From Gordonia namibiensis NBRC 108229 (lineage in GTDB: Bacteria; Actinomycetota; Actinomycetes; Mycobacteriales; Mycobacteriaceae), in assembly GCF_000298235.1 (NCBI RefSeq), contig NZ_BAHE01000033.1:1-49930 (forward strand): a stretch of 49,930 nt of DNA. Reading direction: 5' to 3'. Numbering within the stretch: position 1 is the first letter of the stretch; the number at the start of each line of letters is the position of its first letter. The notes beneath the pieces were generated by a model. That model worked only from the letters and a program-made list of their open reading frames with translations. It made no database searches and had not been told where the DNA came from. Below, piece after piece: positions 33,325 through 42,813 of the stretch. A program made the translations under genes and the position numbers.

Positions 33325-35378
33325 GTGGGGTTGCACACCTTCCAGTCATCACCTTCGCGCTGCAGGTTCAGCGTCACCGTCTCGGGGGTCTCCGGCGAGC
33401 TCGTGTGCACCGCGACGACCTCGACGACCGCCAGATCGCCGCCCTCGACGACCCGGACGGCGTTGATCGCCTGGGTCTGGACGAGCTCGTTGCGGGCCTT
33501 CTGCGCGTCGTAGGTCTTCTGGTAGGCGGCGTCGTCGAAGTCCTCGTAGAAGGCGTGCAGCTCACCACACGTGACCGACCGCAGGGTCTCGAGGTCGCCC
33601 TCGTACAGCGCGGTCGTGTAGTCGAGCGCCACCTCGGCGGCCTCGTCGGCCGGTGGGGTGGCCGTCATGTTCTGGTAGGCGAAGATGCCGCCGATGGCCG
33701 CCACGATCACCACGAGGAGCGCGACGACGGCGATCAGCGGGCCCTTGCCGCGCTTCTTGGTGGTCTTCGACGGCTTGCTGCCGGGGATGACCTGCGGCTG
33801 CTGGGTCGTGGTCGTCCACTCACCGGTCGACGGCGCGGGGACCGCGGGTTCGGGGACGGTGTCGGTGCGCTCGTCCGGCGTCGCTGCCTTGGCTCCGGCC
33901 GCTGTCGCACCTGCAGCCGCGGCCGCAGCCGGGATGACCTTCGTGGCGGCATCGGAGTCGTCGGCGGGCTCGTCTGCCGGCGCAGCCGTCGCGTGATCGT
34001 CCTCGACGTTCGCCAGCGACATCGCCTCGGTGGGTGCCTCTGCCGGCGCCTCGTCGTCGGTCGGGGTGCCGTCTGCTTCTTCGGTCTCCGCGACTTCTGG
34101 CTCGGCTACCTCGGGTTCGGCGACCTCGGGTTCGGTCGGCTCGAGCTCCGCTGCGGGTTCCCCGACCTCGTCAGTGGACTCGAAGGGCTCCTCGGTCTCG
34201 GTTGCGATCTCGGTGTCGGCTTCGTCTGCTGCCGGGCTTGATCCGGCGTCGGCGACGGAATCCTCGGACTCGGCTTCGGCGTCGGTCTGGTCGGCGACCC
34301 CCTCGCCCGGGTTCTCGTCCTCGGTCTCGTCTGTACCACCGGCCACGGCAGCACCGGCGGCCGCCGCACCCACGGCGCCGGCCGCGACCGCAGCCGCGCC
34401 TGCCCGGGACTCGTCGGTGTCGTCAGCGTCGGCGGTTTCCGTGATCTCCGTCTCGTTGGCGGCCTCTCCGGTCGACTCAGCGGTCTCCGTCTCGCCCGCG
34501 CCCGTCTCGTCCGTGCCCGGTGCTTCTGCGTCCGCCGGCTCGGCGGCGTCGTCCTGCCCCGCAGGCTCAGGCTCGTCGGCCGCAACCTCGTCGGCTTCCT
34601 CGGCCTCGGCCTGCGGCTCGGGCGCTGCGGAGGTCGCATCGATGTCGTCGAGATCCTCGAGCTCGCTCGGGTCGGGGAGATCCTCACGGCGGATCACCGT
34701 GGTCTTGGAGTCGCTCGGCCCCAGGCGGGCGGGCTTGCTCACCGGCTCGGCCGGCGCCTCCTCCGCGTCGGCCGGTTCGGTATCGGGAGTGTCTGCGTCA
34801 TCGGTGCCGAGAGGATCGATCGAGTCCAGATCCTCGAGATCCTCCGGCGACGGCAGGTTGTCGCGGCTGATGATCTGAGTCGCACCGTCGATCCCGCGCC
34901 CACCCTTGGGCTTCGGCGCCTTGGCCGGGGCCTTCTCCGCGGGGGCCTGCGCGTCCGAAGCGTCGGTGCCGGTGTCCGCCGCGTCGTCGGCCCGGTTCTC
35001 GGCGGTGTCGTTCTGGGTGGGATCGTCCACGGCTTGCTCGTGGCCCTCTCTGCTGGTGCTCTGGTTCTCGGCGTCGTCGCCGGTCGGAACAGTATCCGGG
35101 GTGGTGTCCGCGATGTCCGGACGCGATCGGGAATCCCGGTCGGTTTCCGTCGCGGGTTCGGGTGGCCGGGCCGGGGCGGTGTCCGGTGTGTCGCCCGGAC
35201 CTGCGTCGGGTCGGCCGGTGAGGTCGCGACGTGCATTCGCGCCACCAGGGGTTGCCGCGGCCGGCCCGGCGGCGGCGCCCGATTGACCGCTCCGTCGTGA
35301 ACGACGTTCGTCCCGGGCCTGGCGCAGCGTCGAAAGTGCTTTGGTGACAGCGGCTCTCGGCTTGTCGGATCGAGCCAT
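33321..35378 (-). CDS. Large acidic Ala/Glu-rich membrane protein (Rv0361-like C-terminus)
   Basis: A 685-residue protein with a basic N-terminus (about 1-40), some 500 residues of low-complexity Ala/Asp/Glu/Thr sequence with exact short repeats (EVAEPEVAEPEVAE), one membrane helix (GPLIAVVALLVVIVAAIGGI) and a C-terminal globular domain of about 110 residues (AAEVALDYTTALYEGDLETL to DDWKVCNPT). That last domain and the location near fba and DUF3151 match Rv0361. The N-terminal part contains three TxVI-type motifs: ATQIISRDNLPSPEDLEDLD, TTVIRREDLPDPSELEDLD and ATKVIPA. The ATG at 35378 follows GGGGTGA; an earlier start at 35405 is possible. The protein is far longer than mycobacterial Rv0361 as I recall it (about 275). 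Confidence 0.82.
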   Translation of the reverse strand: MARSDKPRAAVTKALSTLRQARDERRSRRSGQSGAAAGPAAATPGGANARRDLTGRPDAGPGDTPDTAPARPPEPATETDRDSRSRPDIADTTPDTVPTGDDAENQSTSREGHEQAVDDPTQNDTAENRADDAADTGTDASDAQAPAEKAPAKAPKPKGGRGIDGATQIISRDNLPSPEDLEDLDSIDPLGTDDADTPDTEPADAEEAPAEPVSKPARLGPSDSKTTVIRREDLPDPSELEDLDDIDATSAAPEPQAEAEEADEVAADEPEPAGQDDAAEPADAEAPGTDETGAGETETAESTGEAANETEITETADADDTDESRAGAAAVAAGAVGAAAAGAAVAGGTDETEDENPGEGVADQTDAEAESEDSVADAGSSPAADEADTEIATETEEPFESTDEVGEPAAELEPTEPEVAEPEVAEPEVAETEEADGTPTDDEAPAEAPTEAMSLANVEDDHATAAPADEPADDSDAATKVIPAAAAAAGATAAGAKAATPDERTDTVPEPAVPAPSTGEWTTTTQQPQVIPGSKPSKTTKKRGKGPLIAVVALLVVIVAAIGGIFAYQNMTATPPADEAAEVALDYTTALYEGDLETLRSVTCGELHAFYEDFDDAAYQKTYDAQKARNELVQTQAINAVRVVEGGDLAVVEVVAVHTSSPETPETVTLNLQREGDDWKVCNPT

Positions 35379-35546
35379 CGACTGATCACCCCGCATTCTG
35401 CCCATCGCATGGTTTCGGCCCGGCCACCGAGTAGCCCGGTGGCAGGACCGATTGCGCCATTCACCCTAGCGAATCGTCGGCAGGTCCAGCACTACGGCAT
35501 TCGGTCGATGCGGTCACCCGAGCGGCCTCGATGCTTGAATGGGTAC

Positions 35547-35993
35547 ATGACGTCTTTCGGAGATCTCCTCGGCCCGCAACCGGTTCTGCTCACCGGCGAC
35601 GACGACGCCGAGTCGGACCTGCTCAACGGGGCAGTCCCGGCCGAGGTCGCGGCCGCCCATCCCACCGCCTCCATCGCCTGGGCGTATCTCGCCGAGGCGG
35701 CCCTCGAGACCTCGACCGCAGCCGGCGAGGCCGGCGACACCGGTGCGGTCATCGCCGCCTACGCCTACGCGCGGACCGGTTACCACCGCGGGCTCGACCA
35801 GCTGCGTCGGCACGGTTGGAAGGGCTTCGGTCCCGTCCCGTGGAGTCATGAACCCAACCGCGGATTCCTGCGATGCGTAGGCGCTCTCGCCCGGGCCGCC
35901 GAACTGATCGGGGAAGAGGACGAGCACGTGCGCTGCCTCGACCTCCTCAACGACAGCGACCCCAGGGCGGCCGCCGAGCTCGGCCTGGTCTGA
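35547..35993 (+). CDS. DUF3151 family protein (Rv0360c-like)
   Basis: A 148-residue helical protein of unknown function found across Mycobacteriales. Recognisable blocks are MTSFGDLLGPQPVLLTGDD, HPTASIAWAYLAEAAL and YARTGYHRGLDQLRRHGWKG, then FLRCVGALARAAELIGE. I chose the ATG at 35547 because the upstream part of the frame is poor in coding character. It is divergent from the Rv0361-like gene across 168 bases, the same pairing as Rv0360c/Rv0361. Confidence 0.88.
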   Translation: MTSFGDLLGPQPVLLTGDDDAESDLLNGAVPAEVAAAHPTASIAWAYLAEAALETSTAAGEAGDTGAVIAAYAYARTGYHRGLDQLRRHGWKGFGPVPWSHEPNRGFLRCVGALARAAELIGEEDEHVRCLDLLNDSDPRAAAELGLV

Positions 35994-36012
35994 CCAACCC
36001 GCGACTCGTCGA

Positions 36013-37134
36013 ATGTCGGCAGCCGCGAGCGGTTCGTTCCCGCGCAGGGTCTATGACTCCCTGCCTGCAACGCTGAGACGACGCCTTCGTCGTCTGAGGA
36101 TCTCCCTGATCCCGATCGTCCAGTGTGCGCTGGCGGCGGGAATCGCCTGGTGGGTCGCGACGCACGTCTTCGCGCACCCCGACCCGTTCTTCGCCCCCAT
36201 TGCGGCGGTCATATCGCTGGGACTGGGTCTGGGACGCCGCTGGCGCCGGTCGGTCGAGCTCGTCGGCGGCGTCGCGATCGGCATCCTCGTCGGCGACCTC
36301 TTCATCGGCTGGGTCGGTGAGGGCGCCTGGCAGATCATGGTGGTCGTCATCCTGGCGATGTCGCTGGCGGTCGTGCTCGACGACGGGCTGCTGATCCCCA
36401 TGCAGGCGGCGTCGTCGGCGGTCCTGGTCGCGACCCTGCTGCCGCCCGGCGGGGTCGCCGGATTCCATCGTGCGCTCGACGCGCTGATCGGCGGGGTGCT
36501 CGGGATACTCGTGGCCGCGCTGTTCCCGGTGAACCCGGCCAACCGGGCGCGAGAAGACGCGGCCGGTGTGCTGCTCACCATCCGGGACACGGCGCGGTCG
36601 GTCGCCGAGGGGCTGCGCGCCGGCGATGCGGACACGATCGCCGCTGCGCTCGAGACCGCGCGCGGTACTCAGGCGGCCATCAACAAGATGCGCACCGACA
36701 TGACCGGCGGCCGCGAGGTCACCCGCATCTCGCCGCTGTACTGGAGTTCGCGCGACCGGCTCGACCGACTGGTGAGGACCGCCGACCCGATCGACAACGC
36801 GGTCCGCAACTTCCGGATCATCGCGCGTAGATCCCTGGCCGTCACCCAGCGCGGAGAGCGGGTGCAGCCGGCGATCATCGAGATCATCGACGACGTGGGC
36901 GGCGCGTTCGAGGTGCTCCGGGAGATGATGCTGGCCGATCCCGGCGCGGATCCCGACCCCGTCGAGGCCGCTCGCGTCATCCGCTCGATCGTGCGCAAGG
37001 CGCGGACGGACCTGGCCGTGAACAGCCACCTCTCCGAGGCCGCGCTGCTCGCGGAGATCCGGTCCCTGCTCGTCGATCTGCTGATGATCGCCGGCCTACG
37101 ACGCTCGTCGGCGCTCGCCACCCTCCGAAGCTGA
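36013..37134 (+). CDS. FUSC/aromatic acid exporter-like membrane protein
   Basis: A 373-residue protein with about six N-terminal membrane helices (from VQCALAAGIAWWVATHVF to GGVLGILVAALFPVNPANRA) and a long helical cytosolic C-terminal half. The pattern HPDPFFAPIAAVISLGLGLG followed by RWRRSVELVGGVAIGILVGD is typical of FUSC/YccS-like proteins, some of which export aromatic acids or polyamines. It follows DUF3151 by 19 bases and may share its transcript. The substrate is unknown. Confidence 0.83.
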   Translation: MSAAASGSFPRRVYDSLPATLRRRLRRLRISLIPIVQCALAAGIAWWVATHVFAHPDPFFAPIAAVISLGLGLGRRWRRSVELVGGVAIGILVGDLFIGWVGEGAWQIMVVVILAMSLAVVLDDGLLIPMQAASSAVLVATLLPPGGVAGFHRALDALIGGVLGILVAALFPVNPANRAREDAAGVLLTIRDTARSVAEGLRAGDADTIAAALETARGTQAAINKMRTDMTGGREVTRISPLYWSSRDRLDRLVRTADPIDNAVRNFRIIARRSLAVTQRGERVQPAIIEIIDDVGGAFEVLREMMLADPGADPDPVEAARVIRSIVRKARTDLAVNSHLSEAALLAEIRSLLVDLLMIAGLRRSSALATLRS

Positions 37135-37170
37135 GGCCGACACAACGGAGCGCGGTAGGCCTGTTGCCAC

Positions 37171-37190
37171 ATATGCGAACTTCCGCATAT
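37171..37190. promoter_or_regulatory. Palindromic operator before the CDF exporter
   Basis: Inverted repeat ATATGCG-6-CGCATAT ending 13 bases before the ATG of the cation exporter. Its AT-rich arms stand out in a GC-rich region. ArsR/SmtB-type metal sensors bind ATA-containing palindromes of this kind. The sensor gene itself is not adjacent. Confidence 0.7.
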
Positions 37191-37203
37191 ATTGACCGCC
37201 ATC

Positions 37204-38115
37204 ATGGGTCACTCACATTCGCATTCCCACACCCCGGGCGCCGGTGCCGCAGGGGAGCGGCGGCTGTGGCCGATGGCGCTTGCGGTCGCGCTCATCGGCG
37301 GGTTCTTCGTCGTGGAGCTCGTCACCGGCATCCTGGTCAACTCGCTCGCCCTGATCGCCGACGCGGGGCACATGCTCACCGACGTCGTCGCACTGATCAT
37401 GGGTCTGATCGCGTTGCTGCTGGGTCGTCACGGCCGGACCACCGACACCCGTAGCTTCGGGTGGCATCGTGCCGAGGTGTTCACCGCCGTCGCCAATGCG
37501 GTACTGCTCATCGGAGTCGCGGCCTTCGTCCTGATCGAGGCGATCGAGCGCATCGGGAACGATCCGCAGGTCCCCGGCCTGACGCTGATCATCGTCGCCC
37601 TGCTGGGTCTGGCGGTGAACCTCGGGGTGATGCTCCTGCTCCGCGCCGACGCCAAGGAGTCCATCGCCGTCCGCGGCGCCTACCTCGAAGTCCTGGCCGA
37701 CGCCGTCGGCAGCGTCGGGGTCCTGATCGCCGGCATCGTCGCGCTGACCACCGGCTGGGGCTACGCCGACATCGTGGTCGCGGTCCTCATCGCCCTGTGG
37801 GTGGTGCCGCGTGCGCTCCGGCTGGCGATCGACGCGCTGCGCATCCTCAACCAGCAGGCGCCGGCACACATCGACGTGGAGACGCTGCGCTCCGACCTCG
37901 CCGGTATCCCCACCGTCGACGATGTCCACGACCTGCACGTCTGGACCCTGACCACCGGCATGGACGTCGCCACCGTGCACCTGGGCAGCACCCGGCCGAA
38001 CTCGGAGGTGCTGCCCGCCGCGCAGGCCGTCCTGGCCCGCCACGGTCTCGAGCACGCCACAGTGCAGGTCGACAACGACGATCAGGGACGATGTCGTGAC
38101 GAGATGACGTGGTGA
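37204..38115 (+). CDS. CDF-family divalent cation efflux protein (CzcD/ZitB-like)
   Basis: A 303-residue proton-driven exporter for zinc or related metals. It begins with a His-rich metal-binding tail (MGHSHSHSHTPG), has six membrane helices with the site motifs LIADAGHMLTDVVAL in helix 2 and LEVLADAVGSVGV in helix 5, and a C-terminal cytosolic domain with DVHDLHVWTLTTGMDVATVH. The open frame can start at a TTG at 37192, but ATG 37204 fits the family start. The palindrome just upstream suggests metal-responsive repression. Confidence 0.93.
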   Translation: MGHSHSHSHTPGAGAAGERRLWPMALAVALIGGFFVVELVTGILVNSLALIADAGHMLTDVVALIMGLIALLLGRHGRTTDTRSFGWHRAEVFTAVANAVLLIGVAAFVLIEAIERIGNDPQVPGLTLIIVALLGLAVNLGVMLLLRADAKESIAVRGAYLEVLADAVGSVGVLIAGIVALTTGWGYADIVVAVLIALWVVPRALRLAIDALRILNQQAPAHIDVETLRSDLAGIPTVDDVHDLHVWTLTTGMDVATVHLGSTRPNSEVLPAAQAVLARHGLEHATVQVDNDDQGRCRDEMTW

Positions 38116-38163
38116 GTCCGCGTCGGTGAGTCGAAAATGTCGGGTATGCCTTAAATTCCCGGC

Positions 38164-38988
38164 ATGGAACGACGCGACTTCCTCGCGATACTCGCGGCCG
38201 GCACGGTGGGTGCCCTGACCGCGACCACCCTGTCCGGCTGCGCCTCGCCGGTCCCGGCCGCCGAGATCACGCCCCCGACCCCACCCACGCCCACCCCGCC
38301 GGCACCCACCTCGCCCACGCCGTCGGTGTCGCCTGCAGGGCTGCTGCCGCCGGCGGTCGGCACGCGCCAGCCGCTGCCCGACGAGCCGATCACCGGCCTG
38401 CCGGGCAAGGGCCGGCACATCGCACTCACGGTCGACGACGGTGCCAGCTCCGACGTCATCGGCGCCTACGTGAAGTTCGCCCAGGACACCGGCGCCCGCT
38501 TCACCTTCTTCGTGACCGGTTCGTTCGACGGATGGACCGACCACCGCGCAGAACTGCGGCCGCTCGTCGAATCCGGACAAATCCAGTTGGGCAACCACAC
38601 CTGGACGCATCCGGCGCTCACCGAGCTCTCGGCCAAGGGCATCGCCGACGAACTCGGCCGGACCAAGCGGTTCCTGAAGAACCAGTACGGCGTCGACGGC
38701 ACGCCCTACTATCGGCCGCCTTTCGGCTACCACAACGCGTCGGTGGACGCGGTGGCCGCCGATCTCGGCTACACCATGCCGACACTCTGGTACGGCTCAC
38801 TGTCGGACTCCGGCCTGATCACCGAGAAGTATCTCGTGCAGTGCGCCCGCAAATACTTCCGGCCGCAGACCGTGGTGATCGGCCACGCCAACCACGATCC
38901 CGTCACCAAGGTCTATCCGAAACTGGTCGACATCATCCGTCAGCGAAAGCTGCGTATGGTCACCCTCGACGACTACTTCGCGTCCTGA
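38164..38988 (+). CDS. Polysaccharide deacetylase lipoprotein (NodB domain)
   Basis: A 274-residue exported deacetylase acting on N-acetylated sugars of the cell envelope. The N-terminus has a twin-arginine start (MERRDFLAIL) and a lipobox (TTLSGC), so it is probably Tat-exported and lipid-anchored at Cys26. A Pro/Thr-rich linker (about 33-65) leads to the NodB domain with LTVDDGAS (catalytic Asp pair), GNHTWTHP (two metal histidines), RPPFGYHN and a late IGHANHDP. Terminator-like DNA follows the gene. Confidence 0.9.
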   Translation: MERRDFLAILAAGTVGALTATTLSGCASPVPAAEITPPTPPTPTPPAPTSPTPSVSPAGLLPPAVGTRQPLPDEPITGLPGKGRHIALTVDDGASSDVIGAYVKFAQDTGARFTFFVTGSFDGWTDHRAELRPLVESGQIQLGNHTWTHPALTELSAKGIADELGRTKRFLKNQYGVDGTPYYRPPFGYHNASVDAVAADLGYTMPTLWYGSLSDSGLITEKYLVQCARKYFRPQTVVIGHANHDPVTKVYPKLVDIIRQRKLRMVTLDDYFAS

Positions 38989-39010
38989 CTCGCGGAACGT
39001 CGGAGGCCGT

Positions 39011-39034
39011 GCCGCGCAAGCGCGCGGCGGTTTT
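39011..39034 (+). terminator. Terminator after the polysaccharide deacetylase gene
   Basis: Stem GCCGCGC (39011-39017), loop AAGC, stem GCGCGGC (39022-39028), then GGTTTTC. Seven G-C-only pairs followed by four T residues, 22 bases after the stop codon. Confidence 0.75.
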
Positions 39035-39063
39035 CGCTCACGCTGATTCGTAGTCGACGAGGA

Positions 39064-40509
39064 ATGGCGCGTCGCCGATACCGTAAGCCGGTCATGGCCT
39101 CACCTCAGCAGACTTCCGCGTCCCCGACGGCTCACGAGACCGACGCCGAGCGCCGCAAGCGACTCCGCACGGTCGTGGCCGCGAGTCTCCTCGGCACCAC
39201 CGTCGAGTGGTACGACTTTTTCCTCTACGCGACCGCCGCGAGCCTGGTGTTCAACCAGCTGTTCTTCCCGGACCAGAGTTCCTTCGTCGGAACCCTGCTG
39301 TCGTTCGCGACCTTCGCGGTCGGGTTCGTCGTCCGGCCGATCGGCGGCGTGATCTTCGGGCACATCGGCGACCGGATCGGCCGCAAGCGAACCCTCGCGA
39401 TCACGATGGTCATGATGGGCATCGCCACCGCGCTGATGGGTGTGCTGCCGACCGCGGAGGCCGTCGGCGTCGTCGCCCCGATCCTTCTTCTCCTGCTGCG
39501 CATCGTGCAGGGCTTCGCGCTCGGCGGCGAGTGGGCCGGGGCCGTGCTGCTCGCGGTCGAGCACAGCCCCGATCGCAAGCGCGGTCTGTTCGGCAGCATC
39601 CCGCAGATCGGACTCGCCCTCGGTCTCGCGCTCGGCACGGGGGTGTTCGCCCTCCTCCAGGTGGCGCTCGACGACGACGCGTTCCTGACCTACGGATGGC
39701 GCATCGCCTTCCTCGTGAGCATCGTGCTCGTCGTCATCGGCTTCGTGGTGCGGCTCAAGGTCGACGAGACGCCGGCCTTCGCCGAGGTCGCCGAACTCGC
39801 GCAGAAGTCGACGGCACCGATCCGCGAGGTCGTGCTCCCGCCGAACACCCGCAACACGGTGCTGGGCCTGCTCGCCCGTTGGGGTGAGGGATCGGCGTTC
39901 AACACCTGGGGCGTCTTCGCGATCGCCTATGCGACAAGCGAACTCGACATGGAAAAAGTCCCGGTCCTGGTGGCCGTGACGATCGCGTCCCTCGTGATGG
40001 CGGTCCTTCTCCCGGTATCCGGAAAGCTCACCGACCGGTACGGCGCCAAACCGGTCTACCTCGCTGGAATGGCGGCCTATGGGCTGTCGGTCTATCCGGT
40101 GTTCGCCCTTTTCGGAACCGAGAACCTCGTCTGGTTCACCGTCGCGCTCGTGATCGTGTTCGGCGTGATCCACGCCCTGTTCTACGGCGCCCAGGGCACG
40201 CTGTTCGCGAGCCTGTACCCGACCCGGGTCCGCTACACCGGCCTGTCGGTGGTCTACCAGTTCTCCGGCATCTACGCCTCGGGCCTGACCCCGCTGATCC
40301 TGACCGCGCTGATAGGTGCGGCCTCCGGGTCGCCGTGGCTGGCCGCCGGCTATCTCGTGCTCACCGCGGTCATCAGCGTCGTCGCTACGTCGTTGATCCG
40401 CCGCGACGACCTGCACCTGACGACCGGCAACGACGCCGAGGTCGAAGCCGCCGCCAAGACCGCCGGCGACGAGACCGCCCCGACGCCGGCGCCGATCCCG
40501 GTCGGCTGA
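39064..40509 (+). CDS. MFS transporter, MHS family (ShiA/KgtP-like)
   Basis: A 481-residue proton symporter with 12 helices. Signatures are GTTVEWYDFFLYATAASLVF, GDRIGRKRTLAITMVMMG and RIVQGFALGGEWAGAVLLAV. Relatives carry shikimate, oxoglutarate or similar organic acids. It is only distantly related to the ProP-like transporter at 13962. The start may be the ATG at 39064 or the one at 39094; the latter removes an arginine-rich leader and looks better as protein, but neither has a well-placed ribosome site. It converges on the next gene. Confidence 0.88.
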   Translation: MARRRYRKPVMASPQQTSASPTAHETDAERRKRLRTVVAASLLGTTVEWYDFFLYATAASLVFNQLFFPDQSSFVGTLLSFATFAVGFVVRPIGGVIFGHIGDRIGRKRTLAITMVMMGIATALMGVLPTAEAVGVVAPILLLLLRIVQGFALGGEWAGAVLLAVEHSPDRKRGLFGSIPQIGLALGLALGTGVFALLQVALDDDAFLTYGWRIAFLVSIVLVVIGFVVRLKVDETPAFAEVAELAQKSTAPIREVVLPPNTRNTVLGLLARWGEGSAFNTWGVFAIAYATSELDMEKVPVLVAVTIASLVMAVLLPVSGKLTDRYGAKPVYLAGMAAYGLSVYPVFALFGTENLVWFTVALVIVFGVIHALFYGAQGTLFASLYPTRVRYTGLSVVYQFSGIYASGLTPLILTALIGAASGSPWLAAGYLVLTAVISVVATSLIRRDDLHLTTGNDAEVEAAAKTAGDETAPTPAPIPVG

Positions 40510-40519
40510 CCGGGTCCGG

Positions 40520-41176
40520 TCAGGGTCGGACGAGCAGCAGATCGGTGACGTGCCGGTAGAACGTCGACCGCTTCAGCACGCGTTCGTTCACGACGCCCTC
40601 GCGTTCGACCACGATGTTGGTGCCGCCGGTCTGCACCGCGCGTCCGGCGAACCACTTGCCCGGCAGCAGGAACCGCTCGACCTGGGCACGCAGACCCGGG
40701 GCCTCGAGCGTGGGTTCGATGAGGATGGACCGGACCTCGCCGTCGAAGAGTCGCTCGCTGTCGACGTAGGACTCACCGTGCAGCTTGGCGCCCTCGGCGC
40801 CGAGGTGACGCGCGCTGCCGAGGACGACCGTCGCGGCGTCGTCGCGGATGAGGGGCACCGGGCTCGCGGTGCCGTTCTCGGCGAGCTCGCGGGCGGCCGG
40901 CCCGTGCGGAAGCCGGTATCGGCGGGTCGCCGCGGTCACCTCCGCCGAGACATACGCCACTTCCACGTCGAGCCGCTCGGAGGTCATCAGGGCGGCCACC
41001 ACCTGATCCAGGAAGGTGTCGGCCTCCTCGGCGAGGGTGGGCGCGAATCGTTCGGCCACACGAGGTTCGACGATGAGGCGGGTGACGTCGGAATCGGACA
41101 GGGCGTCGGCCACGGCGGCACGGATCGCCTTCTTGTCGTCGGCGCGACTGGCTTGGGTGATCAGGGCGAAAGACAC
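40520..41176 (-). CDS. Conserved mycobacterial protein (Rv0358-like)
   Basis: A 218-residue soluble protein of unknown function. No known motif is visible; recognisable stretches are HGPAARELAENG, LLPGKWFAGRAVQTGGTNIV and LKRSTFYRHVTDLLLVRP. Its divergent position beside purA is the position of Rv0358 beside Rv0357c, and the length fits (about 215). It starts with GTG at 41176 and may be nearly leaderless. Confidence 0.78.
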   Translation of the reverse strand: MSFALITQASRADDKKAIRAAVADALSDSDVTRLIVEPRVAERFAPTLAEEADTFLDQVVAALMTSERLDVEVAYVSAEVTAATRRYRLPHGPAARELAENGTASPVPLIRDDAATVVLGSARHLGAEGAKLHGESYVDSERLFDGEVRSILIEPTLEAPGLRAQVERFLLPGKWFAGRAVQTGGTNIVVEREGVVNERVLKRSTFYRHVTDLLLVRP

Positions 41177-41264
41177 GCGGATAGGGTATCGGGAGCCTGA
41201 ACACAGTAGTGTTGGTGAGGTTTGTTCTGATCAGTTCAAGCGCGCCACACAAAGGAGTACCTGA

Positions 41265-42554
<1,290 letters not shown>

Positions 42555-42570
42555 GCTACGACCCACTAAC

Positions 42571-42813
42571 TCCCTGAGGTGCGAGCGAAGCGACCCCCTC
42601 GCTCCCTGAGGTGCGAGCGAAGCGACCCCCTCGCTCCCTGAGGTGCGAGCGAAGCGAGCCTCGAAGGGCCCGCGACGCCGTCCCACCAGGCCTTCGTGGC
42701 TCGTCGACTTCGATACGCTCCTTCGTCGCTGCTCAGCCCGGCGGCTATCGCTCCTCGCACCTCGGGCAGCGGAGGGTGGTGTTGTCGCGCTCCTCGCACC
42801 TCAGGCAGCGGAG
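42571..42813. repeat. Compound intergenic repeat: three 32-base tandem units plus inverted copies
   Basis: Three 32-base units with the core TCCCTGAGGTGCGAGCGAAG start at 42571, 42603 and 42635. They are followed by TTCGATACGCTCC, and then two copies of the opposite orientation, CTCCTCGCACCTC(A/G)GGCAGCGG (around 42751 and 42790). CCTGAGGTGCGAG and CTCGCACCTCAGG are complementary, so the block can fold into a long cruciform. The last copy contains the TGA stop of the carotenoid oxygenase gene. A 21-base segment (42686-42706) is identical to 17821-17841. Confidence 0.92.
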
